Below are positions 54,633-63,311 of a DNA stretch of 64,000 nucleotides, one piece after another. Below the pieces are notes generated by a model that saw only the letters and a list, made by a program, of their open reading frames with translations, was not told the origin of the DNA and made no database searches. Every line of letters starts with the position of its first letter. The first letter of the stretch is position 1. This DNA comes from an uncultured Sinobacteraceae bacterium. GTDB taxonomy: Bacteria > Pseudomonadota > Gammaproteobacteria > Nevskiales > Nevskiaceae. Both the position numbers and the translations under genes were made by a program. The stretch spans positions 1 to 64,000 of the forward strand of contig CAIJRD010000010.1 of the NCBI GenBank assembly GCA_903822975.1, given 5' to 3'.

Positions 54633-55970
54633 ATGTCCAAGCCTGAACGCGGCGCACGCGTGGCTGTCATCGGCGCTGGCATCGCCGGGCTGACCGCGGC
54701 GTATCGACTCAAACAGGCCGGTCACACGCCGGTGGTGCTGGAATCCGCTGACTACGTCGGTGGGCGCATCAAGTCGGTCCGACGCGGCGATTTCCTGTTT
54801 GATGTCGGCGCCTTCATCTACTTGGGGAGCTACCAGCAGAGTATTGATCTGATCCGCGAAGTCGGTCTCGGCGATGAAATGGGCGTGTTCGACGCCTACG
54901 GCGCGATGCCGCGCGACGGCAAGCTCAACTTCCTCGATTTCAACAAGCCACTGCGGACGGTACTCGCCACCGACTACCTGTCGGCGGGCGGCAAGCTGCG
55001 GATGATCAAGCTGATGTTGCTGCTGCTGCGACATTGGAAGGATCTGAACTATGTCGATGCCGCCGGCATCGCTACCGTCGATAGCGATTCTGTTCGCTCC
55101 TACGCCGAACGCGAGCTGACGCCGGAGCTGCTGGAATTCGTGGCCTCGGTGGTGGTACGCGGTCCTTGGCTCGCCAGCCCCGAGCGGGCCTCGGTCGCGC
55201 AGCTGCTGTGGACGATGAAGAATTTCTTCAAGCCCTATTTCTATGGTCTCGACAACGGCATGGATGCACTGCCGCGTGCGCTGGCCGCTGTGCTCGACGT
55301 TCGACTCAATTGCGCGGTGAGCAACGTGGTGGACCACGGTAACGGAGCGGAAGTCAGCTGGAGTTCGGCGGAGCAGTCATTTACAGAACGCTTCGATGCC
55401 TGCCTGATCACCACAACGACAGACGTCACGCTGAAAATCTTTCCGCAAGTCTCCGGCTTCGTCCGCGAGTTCCTCGAGGCGACCGAGTACATCAGCAGCG
55501 TCAACACACACATCGCGCTACGCAAACGTCCGCAAAATCCAGCGACCTACATCATGGCGGCGCCGAGCGAGCAGCCGGATCTGTGCGGCGTGATTGTCGA
55601 TCACCTGAAAGCGCGCGGCCGAGTGCCGGAAGGCAAGGGCATGATCACAGCGTTTTGTCGCGATGAGTGGTGCAAGGCGAATCTGCACACCCCGGATGCG
55701 CAGGTGATCGAGCAAGTGCTCGGCTTCCTCAAGCCCTATTACGGCGATCTCTCCGGCGACGTCGAGGACGTGATGATCGGACGCTGGGAACGCGTGGTAC
55801 CGATCATGGCCAAGGGGCGCTTCAAGCAGGTGGCGCAGTACCAGAAATCGGTGGATCCCAAAGCGCGCGTGCAGTTGGCCGGCGATCTCGAACCCATCGG
55901 CGGCGTCAATGCAGCGCTGGTCAGCGGCGACAAAGCGGGACGCCGGATCGCGGCGATCTTCAGTTCATAA
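54633..55970 (+). CDS. FAD-dependent amine-oxidase-family oxidoreductase (protoporphyrinogen oxidase-like)
   Basis: 445 residues. N-terminal Rossmann motif VAVIGAGIAGLTAAYRLKQA and VLESADYVGGRIKS; C-terminal FAD segment VQLAGDLEPIGGVNAALVSG. It belongs to the flavin amine oxidase/protoporphyrinogen oxidase/desaturase superfamily, like the CrtI-type protein at 13296 but in a different branch. Likely desaturates or oxidises a lipophilic substrate. It starts 185 bases after the A-B-C operon on the same strand and may be cotranscribed. Confidence 0.8.
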   Translation: MSKPERGARVAVIGAGIAGLTAAYRLKQAGHTPVVLESADYVGGRIKSVRRGDFLFDVGAFIYLGSYQQSIDLIREVGLGDEMGVFDAYGAMPRDGKLNFLDFNKPLRTVLATDYLSAGGKLRMIKLMLLLLRHWKDLNYVDAAGIATVDSDSVRSYAERELTPELLEFVASVVVRGPWLASPERASVAQLLWTMKNFFKPYFYGLDNGMDALPRALAAVLDVRLNCAVSNVVDHGNGAEVSWSSAEQSFTERFDACLITTTTDVTLKIFPQVSGFVREFLEATEYISSVNTHIALRKRPQNPATYIMAAPSEQPDLCGVIVDHLKARGRVPEGKGMITAFCRDEWCKANLHTPDAQVIEQVLGFLKPYYGDLSGDVEDVMIGRWERVVPIMAKGRFKQVAQYQKSVDPKARVQLAGDLEPIGGVNAALVSGDKAGRRIAAIFSS

Positions 55971-56153
55971 GCAATTAGTCACTCAGTAGACGCGGAGTTT
56001 TTGGTCGGGTCAATCGCAGCAACATTTACAACAACAAGCGGAGTCGTTGCACGTCGTGTTGTTGGCACTCGCTGGGGAAGCCAGTGGCTGCCCGGCTCCA
56101 CGGCACCAACTCGAACCGCATCGTTAAGACAACTGAATCATAGGAGTTTCGGG

Positions 56154-58604
56154 ATGGGACATCACAAAAAGACCACGCGCACTCGGCAGCTGCGCAGAAA
56201 AGTGGTTGCCGTCGCATTGATCGCATCAGGCAGCGTTTACGCGCAGGATGCGGTGCCCTCTGCGCCATCGGACGCGCCGGCCGAATCGCTGGCCACCACG
56301 GATGCATCGACGGTCGCGCCGCCGCCGCCCGACGCGGTCGGGGCCGCCGCACCCGAGGAACTTCACGCCGGCGGCAGCCGTCTGGTCGAAGAGGTCATCG
56401 TCACCGCGCAGAAGCGCGAGGAGAATCTGCGCGACGTGCCCATCTCGATCACAGCGTTCAACGCCGGTCAGCTCGATGCACGCGGCATCACCGATTCGAG
56501 CGCCTTACCGAAGATCACGCCCGGCCTGACCGTATCCACGCAGGCAGGATTCACCTCAACGTTCCTGCGCGGCGTTGGCTCGGATGCCTTCATCCTCGGC
56601 GATCCGAGCGTCGTCACCTATATCGACGGCGTCTATTTCCCGGTCGCGGAGGGCGCGATCCAAGACTTCGGCACGATCGACCACATCGAAATTCTGAAAG
56701 GGCCACAGGGCACGCTGTTCGGACGCAATGCACTCGGCGGTGCGATCAAGATCGATACGCGCGCGCCGAATCTGGATCGACGCGAAGTGTCGCTGCAGAG
56801 CTCGTACTCAACCTACGACACCTGGAAATCGCGCGCCTACTTCAGCACGCCGATTGTTGATGGTCTTGCGGTCAGCGCGGCCGGTGTGTTCAACAGTTCC
56901 AACAACTACGTGCATGGCACTATCGATGCCGACAGCAATCCGCGGCCGCTGCCAGGCGATCGCTCGGCCGGCTACCGCGGCAAGCTGCTGTACAAGCCGA
57001 ACGATTGGTTTGACGCCCGAATCAGCTACTTCGATATCGCTATTCACGGCAATATTTACGCCGTCAATACTGACCCGAGCACGATCGGATTAGTGATTCC
57101 GCCGGGGGATCCGCGCCATGGCGCGAACTCCGAGAACCAATATCAGATCACGCACGTTCGAACCTTCTTCGGCGACGCGCATTTCAAGACGGACCTGATC
57201 GACATCAAGTTGTCGGGCAGTCAGCAGCTGGAAAAGAACAGCGTCAACTACGACTTCGACGGCTCGGCACTGCCGATTGCAACCTTCTCCGCCGACCCGA
57301 GTTTTGCGCACGTCGACACGGCCGAACTGCAATTGCTGTCGAACGCGACTTCGCCGGGCTCCGATTTCCTGCAGTACATCGCCGGCGCCTACTACTTCCG
57401 CTCACGTGCTGGCTTCGATCCGGCACATCTGAATGCGACGGATACCAATCTGGCCACCGGTATGGTCGCTGGACTGCAGTTGCCGCAGGCTGAAACCAAT
57501 CTTTTGAAGTCGATCCTCACAACCGCCGGTCTGCCCTTGCCGACCGGTCTCAACGTCGCATTCGTCGGACTGCTTGATACCGAGTCGATCGCATATTTCA
57601 GCCAGGGCACGATCAATCTGACCGACACGTTCGCGGTGACGCTGGGCGCACGCTTCCAGGATGAGGACCGCATCATCGAGAAGTCCTCGTCTGCGCTACA
57701 GAACGCTGACGGCTCGCAAACCTTGATCCAGAGCTATAGCGGCGAGAGCAATCCGCTGTATCGCGGCACGACCAAGAGCTTCGATCCGAAAATCTCGCTG
57801 AACTTCAAACCGAACTGGAGCTTCCTCGGGAATAGTCCGCTGCTCTATGCCTCATACCAGACCGCATCGACCAGCGCGACCTTCAACGTCATCAATATCT
57901 ACACCGCACCGCAACGGGTCGAAGGCTCGACGATCTACGCCTATGAGGCTGGCATCAAGACGCGCCTGTTCGACAACCTCGTCGACTTCAATGCCGCAGT
58001 GTTTCATTACCACATCGAGGAGCCGCAGGTGCAGCTGGTGTCGCTACTGGCGGGCGGCGCGGTGCGTTTCGAGAATGCCGGTGGCGAGCGCATCCAGGGT
58101 GCGGATTTCGACACGCTGATTCAGTTGTTCCCCAAGCTCACCGATGGGGGATTGATCCTGACCTTGAGCGGCGCCTATCTCGATTCGCGCTACACCTCGT
58201 ATGTCAACGGCTCCGGCTTCGATCAGGGCACCGGCATCCTCACGCAGGGTCACGATTTCACCGGCAACCCGGTGGTGCGCGCGCCGCGCTTCTCCGGCAC
58301 CGTAGGTCTCTCGGAAACCCTCGACACTGCGATCGGACCGTTCGAGCTCGGCGCGAGCTACTTTCATACCAATCACTACTTCTATCTGGCGCAGTCGACT
58401 TCAAACGTCGAACAGAAGCCGTACGGCACGCTCGACGTCAACCTCAGCTATCTGTACGAGCCTTACAAGCTGCGCGTTTCCGCCTTCGGCACCAACGTGC
58501 TGAACAAGGACTACACCGCGTCGCGCTTCCGTACCGATTTCGGTAGCAACGACGTTCCGGCCCCGCTGGCGATCTATGGCGTACGGGTGAACTATGACTT
58601 CTGA
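56154..58604 (+). CDS. TonB-dependent outer-membrane receptor, copy 2
   Basis: 816 residues from ATG 56154 with AGGAG 7 bases upstream; a longer in-frame start at 56001 lacks this. Signal peptide: basic start HHKKTTRTRQLRRK then VVAVALIASGSVYAQ. Plug: VIVTAQKREENLRDVPISIT and GPQGTLFGRNALGGAIKIDT. Barrel ends in YGVRVNYDF. Same subclass as the receptor at 28472 (VTAQKREENL, AGGAVRFENAG versus SGGAVNLANAG). First of a receptor/OmpA/secreted-protein set. Confidence 0.9.
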   Translation: MGHHKKTTRTRQLRRKVVAVALIASGSVYAQDAVPSAPSDAPAESLATTDASTVAPPPPDAVGAAAPEELHAGGSRLVEEVIVTAQKREENLRDVPISITAFNAGQLDARGITDSSALPKITPGLTVSTQAGFTSTFLRGVGSDAFILGDPSVVTYIDGVYFPVAEGAIQDFGTIDHIEILKGPQGTLFGRNALGGAIKIDTRAPNLDRREVSLQSSYSTYDTWKSRAYFSTPIVDGLAVSAAGVFNSSNNYVHGTIDADSNPRPLPGDRSAGYRGKLLYKPNDWFDARISYFDIAIHGNIYAVNTDPSTIGLVIPPGDPRHGANSENQYQITHVRTFFGDAHFKTDLIDIKLSGSQQLEKNSVNYDFDGSALPIATFSADPSFAHVDTAELQLLSNATSPGSDFLQYIAGAYYFRSRAGFDPAHLNATDTNLATGMVAGLQLPQAETNLLKSILTTAGLPLPTGLNVAFVGLLDTESIAYFSQGTINLTDTFAVTLGARFQDEDRIIEKSSSALQNADGSQTLIQSYSGESNPLYRGTTKSFDPKISLNFKPNWSFLGNSPLLYASYQTASTSATFNVINIYTAPQRVEGSTIYAYEAGIKTRLFDNLVDFNAAVFHYHIEEPQVQLVSLLAGGAVRFENAGGERIQGADFDTLIQLFPKLTDGGLILTLSGAYLDSRYTSYVNGSGFDQGTGILTQGHDFTGNPVVRAPRFSGTVGLSETLDTAIGPFELGASYFHTNHYFYLAQSTSNVEQKPYGTLDVNLSYLYEPYKLRVSAFGTNVLNKDYTASRFRTDFGSNDVPAPLAIYGVRVNYDF

Positions 58605-58671
58605 TCGAGCAGGTTCCGTGCAGCGCAGCGCAGGTTCGAACCCGGCGCAGCCCTTACTTACAGGACTCCGT

Positions 58672-60096
58672 ATGAAGAGCCTTCGCTACGGCATCATTTC
58701 GCTTGCGCTACTGTCGGCGCTCTGTGGCACCGCATCGGCGGGCTCGCTGTTCGGCACCAGGACGGCGCCGGCAGCACCCGATGGCGCCACTGCAAATTCG
58801 CAGGGCGGCTCCGGCGGTCTGCCGGACGATCAGCCGCTGGACGATCGCTTTTATGCGGCACCTCTGTTCAGTTATGCGCCGGCATCGAATAGCCGCCACA
58901 GCAATGACGGTATCGGTGGCACGCTGGTGATCGGCAAACCGATCCTGCCGCATCTGTCGATCGAATTACTGGGCGATTACCTGCGCTACAAGGGCAAGAC
59001 CGATACGACGCTGATATCGACTAACGGCGAGATCTGCGCAGTCGCCGTGACCAGCGGCCTGTGCCGCGAAGTGACGACGCAATATCCCAACAGCAACCTG
59101 TATAGCGGTGGTGCCGGCGCCAACGTCTATCTGTCGCACACCAACTCGGGCTTTTTCCTGCACGCCGATGCGATGTATGGCAACCGTTTCGTCTACGACG
59201 CCGGACCGGGGCTGGATATTCCGCTCGGGACTGCACAGCGCTTCAGCCTGCGCGGCGAAGCCCTGTATCACAAGGAAGACGGTTACAAGGCGGGACCTGA
59301 GTTCAATCTCGGCATGCTGCTGCGCTTCGGCAAGCGCCCGGAGCGCACAGTTGCACCGCCGCCCGAGCCGGTCGCCGTGGTGCCGGTTCAGGCGCCGGTT
59401 GCGCCGCCGCCACCACCGCCGTGCGAAACACCGGCGCCGGGCGAGCCCATCAATCTCGACGGCTGCAAGACCGGCGACACCTTCGTGCTACGCGGCGTCA
59501 ACTTCGAGTTCAATAGCGCGAACCTCACGGTCAACGCCAAGCAGATTCTCGATCAGGTGGCTGCCGCGCTGGCCTCACGCCCGGATCTGAAAGTCGAACT
59601 CGATGGCCACACCGACGGCATCGGTTCGCTGTCCTACAACCAGAAGCTGTCGGAGCGGCGCGCGGATTCGGTAAAGGCCTATCTGGTCGCTGCTGGCATC
59701 GCCGATGCGCGTCTTTCGACGCGTGGATTCGGCAAGACCATGCCGGTTGCGACGAATAGCACTGAGGAGGGCCGCGATCTCAATCGACGTGTCGAGCTGA
59801 AGATCACCGACTCGCTCGGTACGGTGGTCGAGCCGGTGTCCTCAGGCGCTACGGATACCGTTGCGCCGACAGCGAACACGGGCGGTGCCGGAGCCGATCC
59901 AGTGCCACCCGCTGCCGCGGCAGCGCCGTCTGCAGATGGTGCTAACGCAGAGCCTTTGGCTTCGGTGGCTGAGGCGCCGGCGACAGCAGCAGCTACACCA
60001 CCACCTACCACGACAGTGGATTCTGCGGTGAGTAATCCTGTCGGCGCCGCGTCATCGGCGACCGGCCCATTGCCGGACGATTCCGCTGTTCATTGA
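58672..60096 (+). CDS. OmpA-family outer-membrane protein, copy 2
   Basis: 474 residues from ATG 58672, which gives a clean signal peptide (MKSLRYGIISLALLSALCG, cleavage at ASA-GS). Barrel-like region ~60-225, Pro-rich hinge, then the OmpA domain: NFEFNSANLTVNAKQILDQV, LDGHTDGIGSLSYN, EEGRDLNRRVELKI. The last ~90 residues are Ala/Pro/Thr-rich and low complexity. Paralogue of the protein at 31558, with the same Cys pair before the OmpA domain (CETPAPGE...DGC). Confidence 0.85.
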   Translation: MKSLRYGIISLALLSALCGTASAGSLFGTRTAPAAPDGATANSQGGSGGLPDDQPLDDRFYAAPLFSYAPASNSRHSNDGIGGTLVIGKPILPHLSIELLGDYLRYKGKTDTTLISTNGEICAVAVTSGLCREVTTQYPNSNLYSGGAGANVYLSHTNSGFFLHADAMYGNRFVYDAGPGLDIPLGTAQRFSLRGEALYHKEDGYKAGPEFNLGMLLRFGKRPERTVAPPPEPVAVVPVQAPVAPPPPPPCETPAPGEPINLDGCKTGDTFVLRGVNFEFNSANLTVNAKQILDQVAAALASRPDLKVELDGHTDGIGSLSYNQKLSERRADSVKAYLVAAGIADARLSTRGFGKTMPVATNSTEEGRDLNRRVELKITDSLGTVVEPVSSGATDTVAPTANTGGAGADPVPPAAAAAPSADGANAEPLASVAEAPATAAATPPPTTTVDSAVSNPVGAASSATGPLPDDSAVH

Positions 60097-60120
60097 TACG
60101 ACGTTGCCAAGGAGTCCGAT

Positions 60121-60483
60121 ATGAAACTGACAGCATTGTTGTTCGCAGGTGTTTTGATTAGCGGCTCGGCGTTTGCCGCCACACCGCATTTGGGATCGGG
60201 CAATGGCGCACTGACGCGCATGCTGCCTTTCAATTCGCGCACCTTCGCATACCTGGCGCTGGGACCGGAGTTGAAAGGCGTCTCGGCCAATCTGAAGACG
60301 ACGCTGTCCACCGTCAAGAACGGCAGCCTCAAGGCCAGTCTCGGCAGCTTGCAGGATGGTCTGTCGATCATTTCTGTCACCAAGTACGTCGACGGTTTCA
60401 AGAACCTCGGCAAGCTTCATATTGTTAGAAGTGGCGGCAACGTTGTGGTGTCGTCCGCGCGAACACCGCTGGTTGTCCACTGA
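60121..60483 (+). CDS. Small secreted protein of unknown function
   Basis: 120 residues, ATG 60121 just after AAGGAG. Signal peptide MKLTALLFAGVLISGSAFA, cleavage at AFA-AT. The mature part has Ser/Lys/Leu repeats (LKTTLSTVKNGSLKASLGSL) and no Cys. It occupies the same kind of position as the protein at 30976 (next to a TonB receptor and an OmpA protein) and has a similar short hydrophobic/Gly pattern, but homology is not certain. Confidence 0.65.
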   Translation: MKLTALLFAGVLISGSAFAATPHLGSGNGALTRMLPFNSRTFAYLALGPELKGVSANLKTTLSTVKNGSLKASLGSLQDGLSIISVTKYVDGFKNLGKLHIVRSGGNVVVSSARTPLVVH

Positions 60484-60658
60484 GCCGATCGGGCGAATCC
60501 GACTTTGCCCTTTTAACAGGCAAGGCCGGATGACGCTGCAGTGATCTGCGTAACTGTGCCGCCGTTCGCAGGTGTTTAACAGGCGAATGGGACCATCCGC
60601 CGGCGTCACCCGCACGCTGGTTACACGCATTTGAGTTCGTTCATCAAGACCAACAAAC

Positions 60659-61426
60659 ATGGATAACCAGATTCCGCTGCCGCCGGTCGAGATGCTGATG
60701 CCGGGGACGGCGAACAACGTCATCGCTGCGATCAACTATTTCGCGCTGGCGGTCGTCGCCGTGTTCATGCTGCGCGACGGCAAGCGCCGGCACTCGTGGC
60801 TGGCCCTGTTCTGTCTGCTCGGCGGTTCGATTTCCTTTTTGCAGGAGCCGATCTACGACATCGTCGGTAGCGTCTGGTATCCGCAATACGGACAGACGCC
60901 GTTGTTCCGCGCGTTCAACGCGTCGATTCCGGCGTGGATGCTGCCGGCGTACGCCTGGTACATCGCCGGCCAGGGCTACTGGATGTATACGCAGTTCCAG
61001 CGCGGCATGAAGCCGACATTGATGTGGCGCTACTACGTGCTGTTCTGGTTCAGCAATCTGCTGCTCGAAGTGCCGGGCTTGACGCTGGGTATCTACCACT
61101 ATTACGGCGCGCAACCGTTCAAGGTGTTCGGCTTTCCGCTATGGATGGCGATGACCAACTCGCTGATGCCGCTGGTGCTCGGTGCGGCCTATTACGCCTT
61201 CGGCGACGTACTCAAGGGGAGGGCGACCTGGCTTGCCGCGCCGATGGTATCGATGGCGATCGGCGCATGTCAGATCGCGGCCGGCTGGCCGACCTGGCTT
61301 GCGCTGAACTCCGGCGGCGGCTTACTGGTGACACACGCGGCTGCACTGGTGTCGTTATCGCTGTCCTTAAGCATCGCGTACCTGATCAGTCGCAAGTTCT
61401 GCATACCGAGCATCTCAACGCATTAA
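60659..61426 (+). CDS. Membrane protein related to AveC-like group, type C copy 3
   Basis: 255 residues, about seven helices. Motif Glu63-Pro-x-x-Asp67 (FLQEPIYDIVGSVWYP), then NLLLEVPGLTLGIYHYYG and FPLW, matching 47427 and 53608. It stands alone, without types A and B, at the end of the second receptor set. Ends directly at a 17-bp tandem repeat. Function unknown. Confidence 0.65.
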   Translation: MDNQIPLPPVEMLMPGTANNVIAAINYFALAVVAVFMLRDGKRRHSWLALFCLLGGSISFLQEPIYDIVGSVWYPQYGQTPLFRAFNASIPAWMLPAYAWYIAGQGYWMYTQFQRGMKPTLMWRYYVLFWFSNLLLEVPGLTLGIYHYYGAQPFKVFGFPLWMAMTNSLMPLVLGAAYYAFGDVLKGRATWLAAPMVSMAIGACQIAAGWPTWLALNSGGGLLVTHAAALVSLSLSLSIAYLISRKFCIPSISTH

Positions 61427-61458
61427 TGTTGGTGTTGCTTCAATGTTGGTGTTGCTTC
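61425..61458. repeat. 17-bp perfect tandem duplication
   Basis: AATGTTGGTGTTGCTTC occurs twice in a row (61425-61441, 61442-61458), starting at the stop codon of the gene ending at 61426. Probably replication slippage; lies between convergent genes. Confidence 0.8.
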
Positions 61459-61500
61459 ACAACAACAGCTTCGCCGACATTCAACGTTTCGCTGCCAGGG

Positions 61501-61881
61501 TCAGGTTTGGCCAATAGACGTTGCAGGGAAGACCGATGGTCTCTTGCTGAGATCAACCCACACCGCGTCGCCATCGACGCGCACCGGGAAGCGATGCAGT
61601 GGCAACACGGCAGGTCCGGAGAGCGCGGCACCGGTGCGCAGATCGAAACAGGCGCCATGAAACGGACAGATGATCTGGCCAGCAATCACGCGGCCACCGG
61701 CGAGTGGCTGGCCCAGGTGCGTGCAGACGTTATGCAAGGCGACCAGTCCGTCGTTGAGCCCGGCGTTGAGTTTGCGTAGCAGGATGCTGAGGCCGCCGTA
61801 CGCAACGACGAGCTGGCGCGCTGTTCCAAAGTCGGCCAATGTGGCGATCTGCGTCCAGCCTGGCGGCACGTCGTCGCCCAT
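61501..61881 (-). CDS. Rieske [2Fe-2S] domain protein
   Basis: 126 residues. Cluster ligands Cys53/His55 (CTHLGQPL) and Cys72/His75 (CPFHGACF). Similar in size to the ferredoxin at 50013 (HGACFD in both). It starts right after the MeaB stop codon on the minus strand, an unusual partner for a B12 mutase operon. It may serve an oxygenase elsewhere, or the one at 48445. Confidence 0.85.
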   Translation of the reverse strand: MGDDVPPGWTQIATLADFGTARQLVVAYGGLSILLRKLNAGLNDGLVALHNVCTHLGQPLAGGRVIAGQIICPFHGACFDLRTGAALSGPAVLPLHRFPVRVDGDAVWVDLSKRPSVFPATSIGQT

Positions 61882-62868
61882 CTATTCGGATGCGTCCAAT
61901 AGCTTTCGTGCAGCGGTGTGTGGATCGCAGCGGCGTGCGAGCACCTCGTCCAGCGCACGCTCGAAGCGCTGCTGGTGCGCGGGGTCTTCGACCGTGCGGC
62001 GCCGCTGCAGATCGATCAGCTGTTCGAGCAGCAGCACGCGCATCTGCGCACGCAGGCGTTGCGCCCAGCGCGCGGGATGCGTTAGTCGATGGTGCGTATG
62101 CGCGTCGATCGCCTCGATCACCGCGTCGATGCCGCTGCCATAGGTTGCCTGCGTCTTCAACACCGGCGGCAGCCAGCACGCTGGATCGTGCGGATCGGCT
62201 CTGAACGCGGTTGCCTCACGCAGATTCGACTGCATACGATCGGCGCCGGCAGTATCGGCCTTGTTGACGACAAAGATATCGCCGACTTCGAGCAGTCCGG
62301 CTTTCACCGACTGCACGGCATCGCCGCTGGCCGGCGTCTGCACGATCACCACCGTATGCGCATGACGCAGGATATCGATCTCGCTCTGGCCGACGCCGAC
62401 GGTCTCGACCACGATCAGATCCCAACCCATCGCATCGAGCACTTGCAAGGCGTCGCCGGCCGCAACGGCAAGTCCGCCAAGCCGGCCGCGTGCCGCCATG
62501 CTGCGGATGAATACACCTTCATCGGCGCTGTGCTGATTCATCCGGATACGGTCGCCGAGAATCGCACCGCCGCTGAACGGACTTGAAGGATCGACTGCCA
62601 GTACCGCCACACGCTGGCCGCGGTGTCGGAACTGCTGCAGCAGCCGATCGACCAGCGTGCTCTTGCCCGCACCCGGCGGACCGGTGACGCCGAGTACGGT
62701 CGTATTGCCGCCGCGCGCATGCAGTTTCGACAGGATCGAAGCAACACTGGAATCGCCGGATTCGATGCGGGTGATGAGGCGTGCGGCGATGCGCAATTCG
62801 CCGCGCGCGAGTGCATCGATCAATTGCAGGTCTGCGTCCTGGGTATCGACCTGCGAATCAACGCTCAT
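61882..62868 (-). CDS. meaB: MeaB-family GTPase, B12-mutase chaperone
   Basis: 328 residues from the ATG at 62868, which overlaps the preceding gene stop (ATGA). P-loop GPPGAGKSTLVDRL, switch region DPSSPFSGGAILGDR, and ETVGVGQSEID are all present, as is NKAD for guanine recognition. MeaB loads and protects adenosylcobalamin-dependent acyl-CoA mutases. It follows the mutase small subunit. Confidence 0.9.
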   Translation of the reverse strand: MSVDSQVDTQDADLQLIDALARGELRIAARLITRIESGDSSVASILSKLHARGGNTTVLGVTGPPGAGKSTLVDRLLQQFRHRGQRVAVLAVDPSSPFSGGAILGDRIRMNQHSADEGVFIRSMAARGRLGGLAVAAGDALQVLDAMGWDLIVVETVGVGQSEIDILRHAHTVVIVQTPASGDAVQSVKAGLLEVGDIFVVNKADTAGADRMQSNLREATAFRADPHDPACWLPPVLKTQATYGSGIDAVIEAIDAHTHHRLTHPARWAQRLRAQMRVLLLEQLIDLQRRRTVEDPAHQQRFERALDEVLARRCDPHTAARKLLDASE

Positions 62869-63311
62869 GCGCCCGAAGCCGAGATCCCGCTGGGCAGCGT
62901 CTTGCCGGTGGCCGACTGTAGAAAGGCGACGATCTGGTCCATTGTCGAACCTGGGCCGAAGATGCCGCGGACACCCATTTCGCGCAGCGCCGGTTCGTCG
63001 TCGGCATGGATCAATCCGCCAAGCATGACCGGCACATCGCCGAGCCCGGCGGCGCGCATCTGCTCCATCAGATCGCGCGTGTAGTGCAGGTAGGTTGCGG
63101 TGCTGAAACTCAAGCCCACAAGGTCGGCGTCTTCGGCAATCGTTGCGTTGATCATGCCGCGCGCGGTGTTGTGCTCGCCCAAGTAGATGACCTCGACACC
63201 GCGATCGCGCAGCAACTGCGCCAGCGTGCGAATGCCCTTGCTGTGCACGTCGGTGCCGAGCATGCCGAGCAGGCAGCGGATCTTGCTTTGCGGCATCGGG
63301 CTTTGCGACAT
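62865..63311 (-). CDS. Acyl-CoA mutase small subunit, B12-binding
   Basis: 148 residues. Cobalamin-binding motif LGTDVHSKGIRTLAQLL (D-x-H-x-x-G), then GLSFSTATYLHYTRDLM and MLGGLIHADDE. A stand-alone B12 domain, as in two-subunit isobutyryl-, 2-hydroxyisobutyryl- or archaeal methylmalonyl-CoA mutases. Its ATG overlaps the large-subunit stop by one base. Confidence 0.9.
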   Translation of the reverse strand: MSQSPMPQSKIRCLLGMLGTDVHSKGIRTLAQLLRDRGVEVIYLGEHNTARGMINATIAEDADLVGLSFSTATYLHYTRDLMEQMRAAGLGDVPVMLGGLIHADDEPALREMGVRGIFGPGSTMDQIVAFLQSATGKTLPSGISASGA

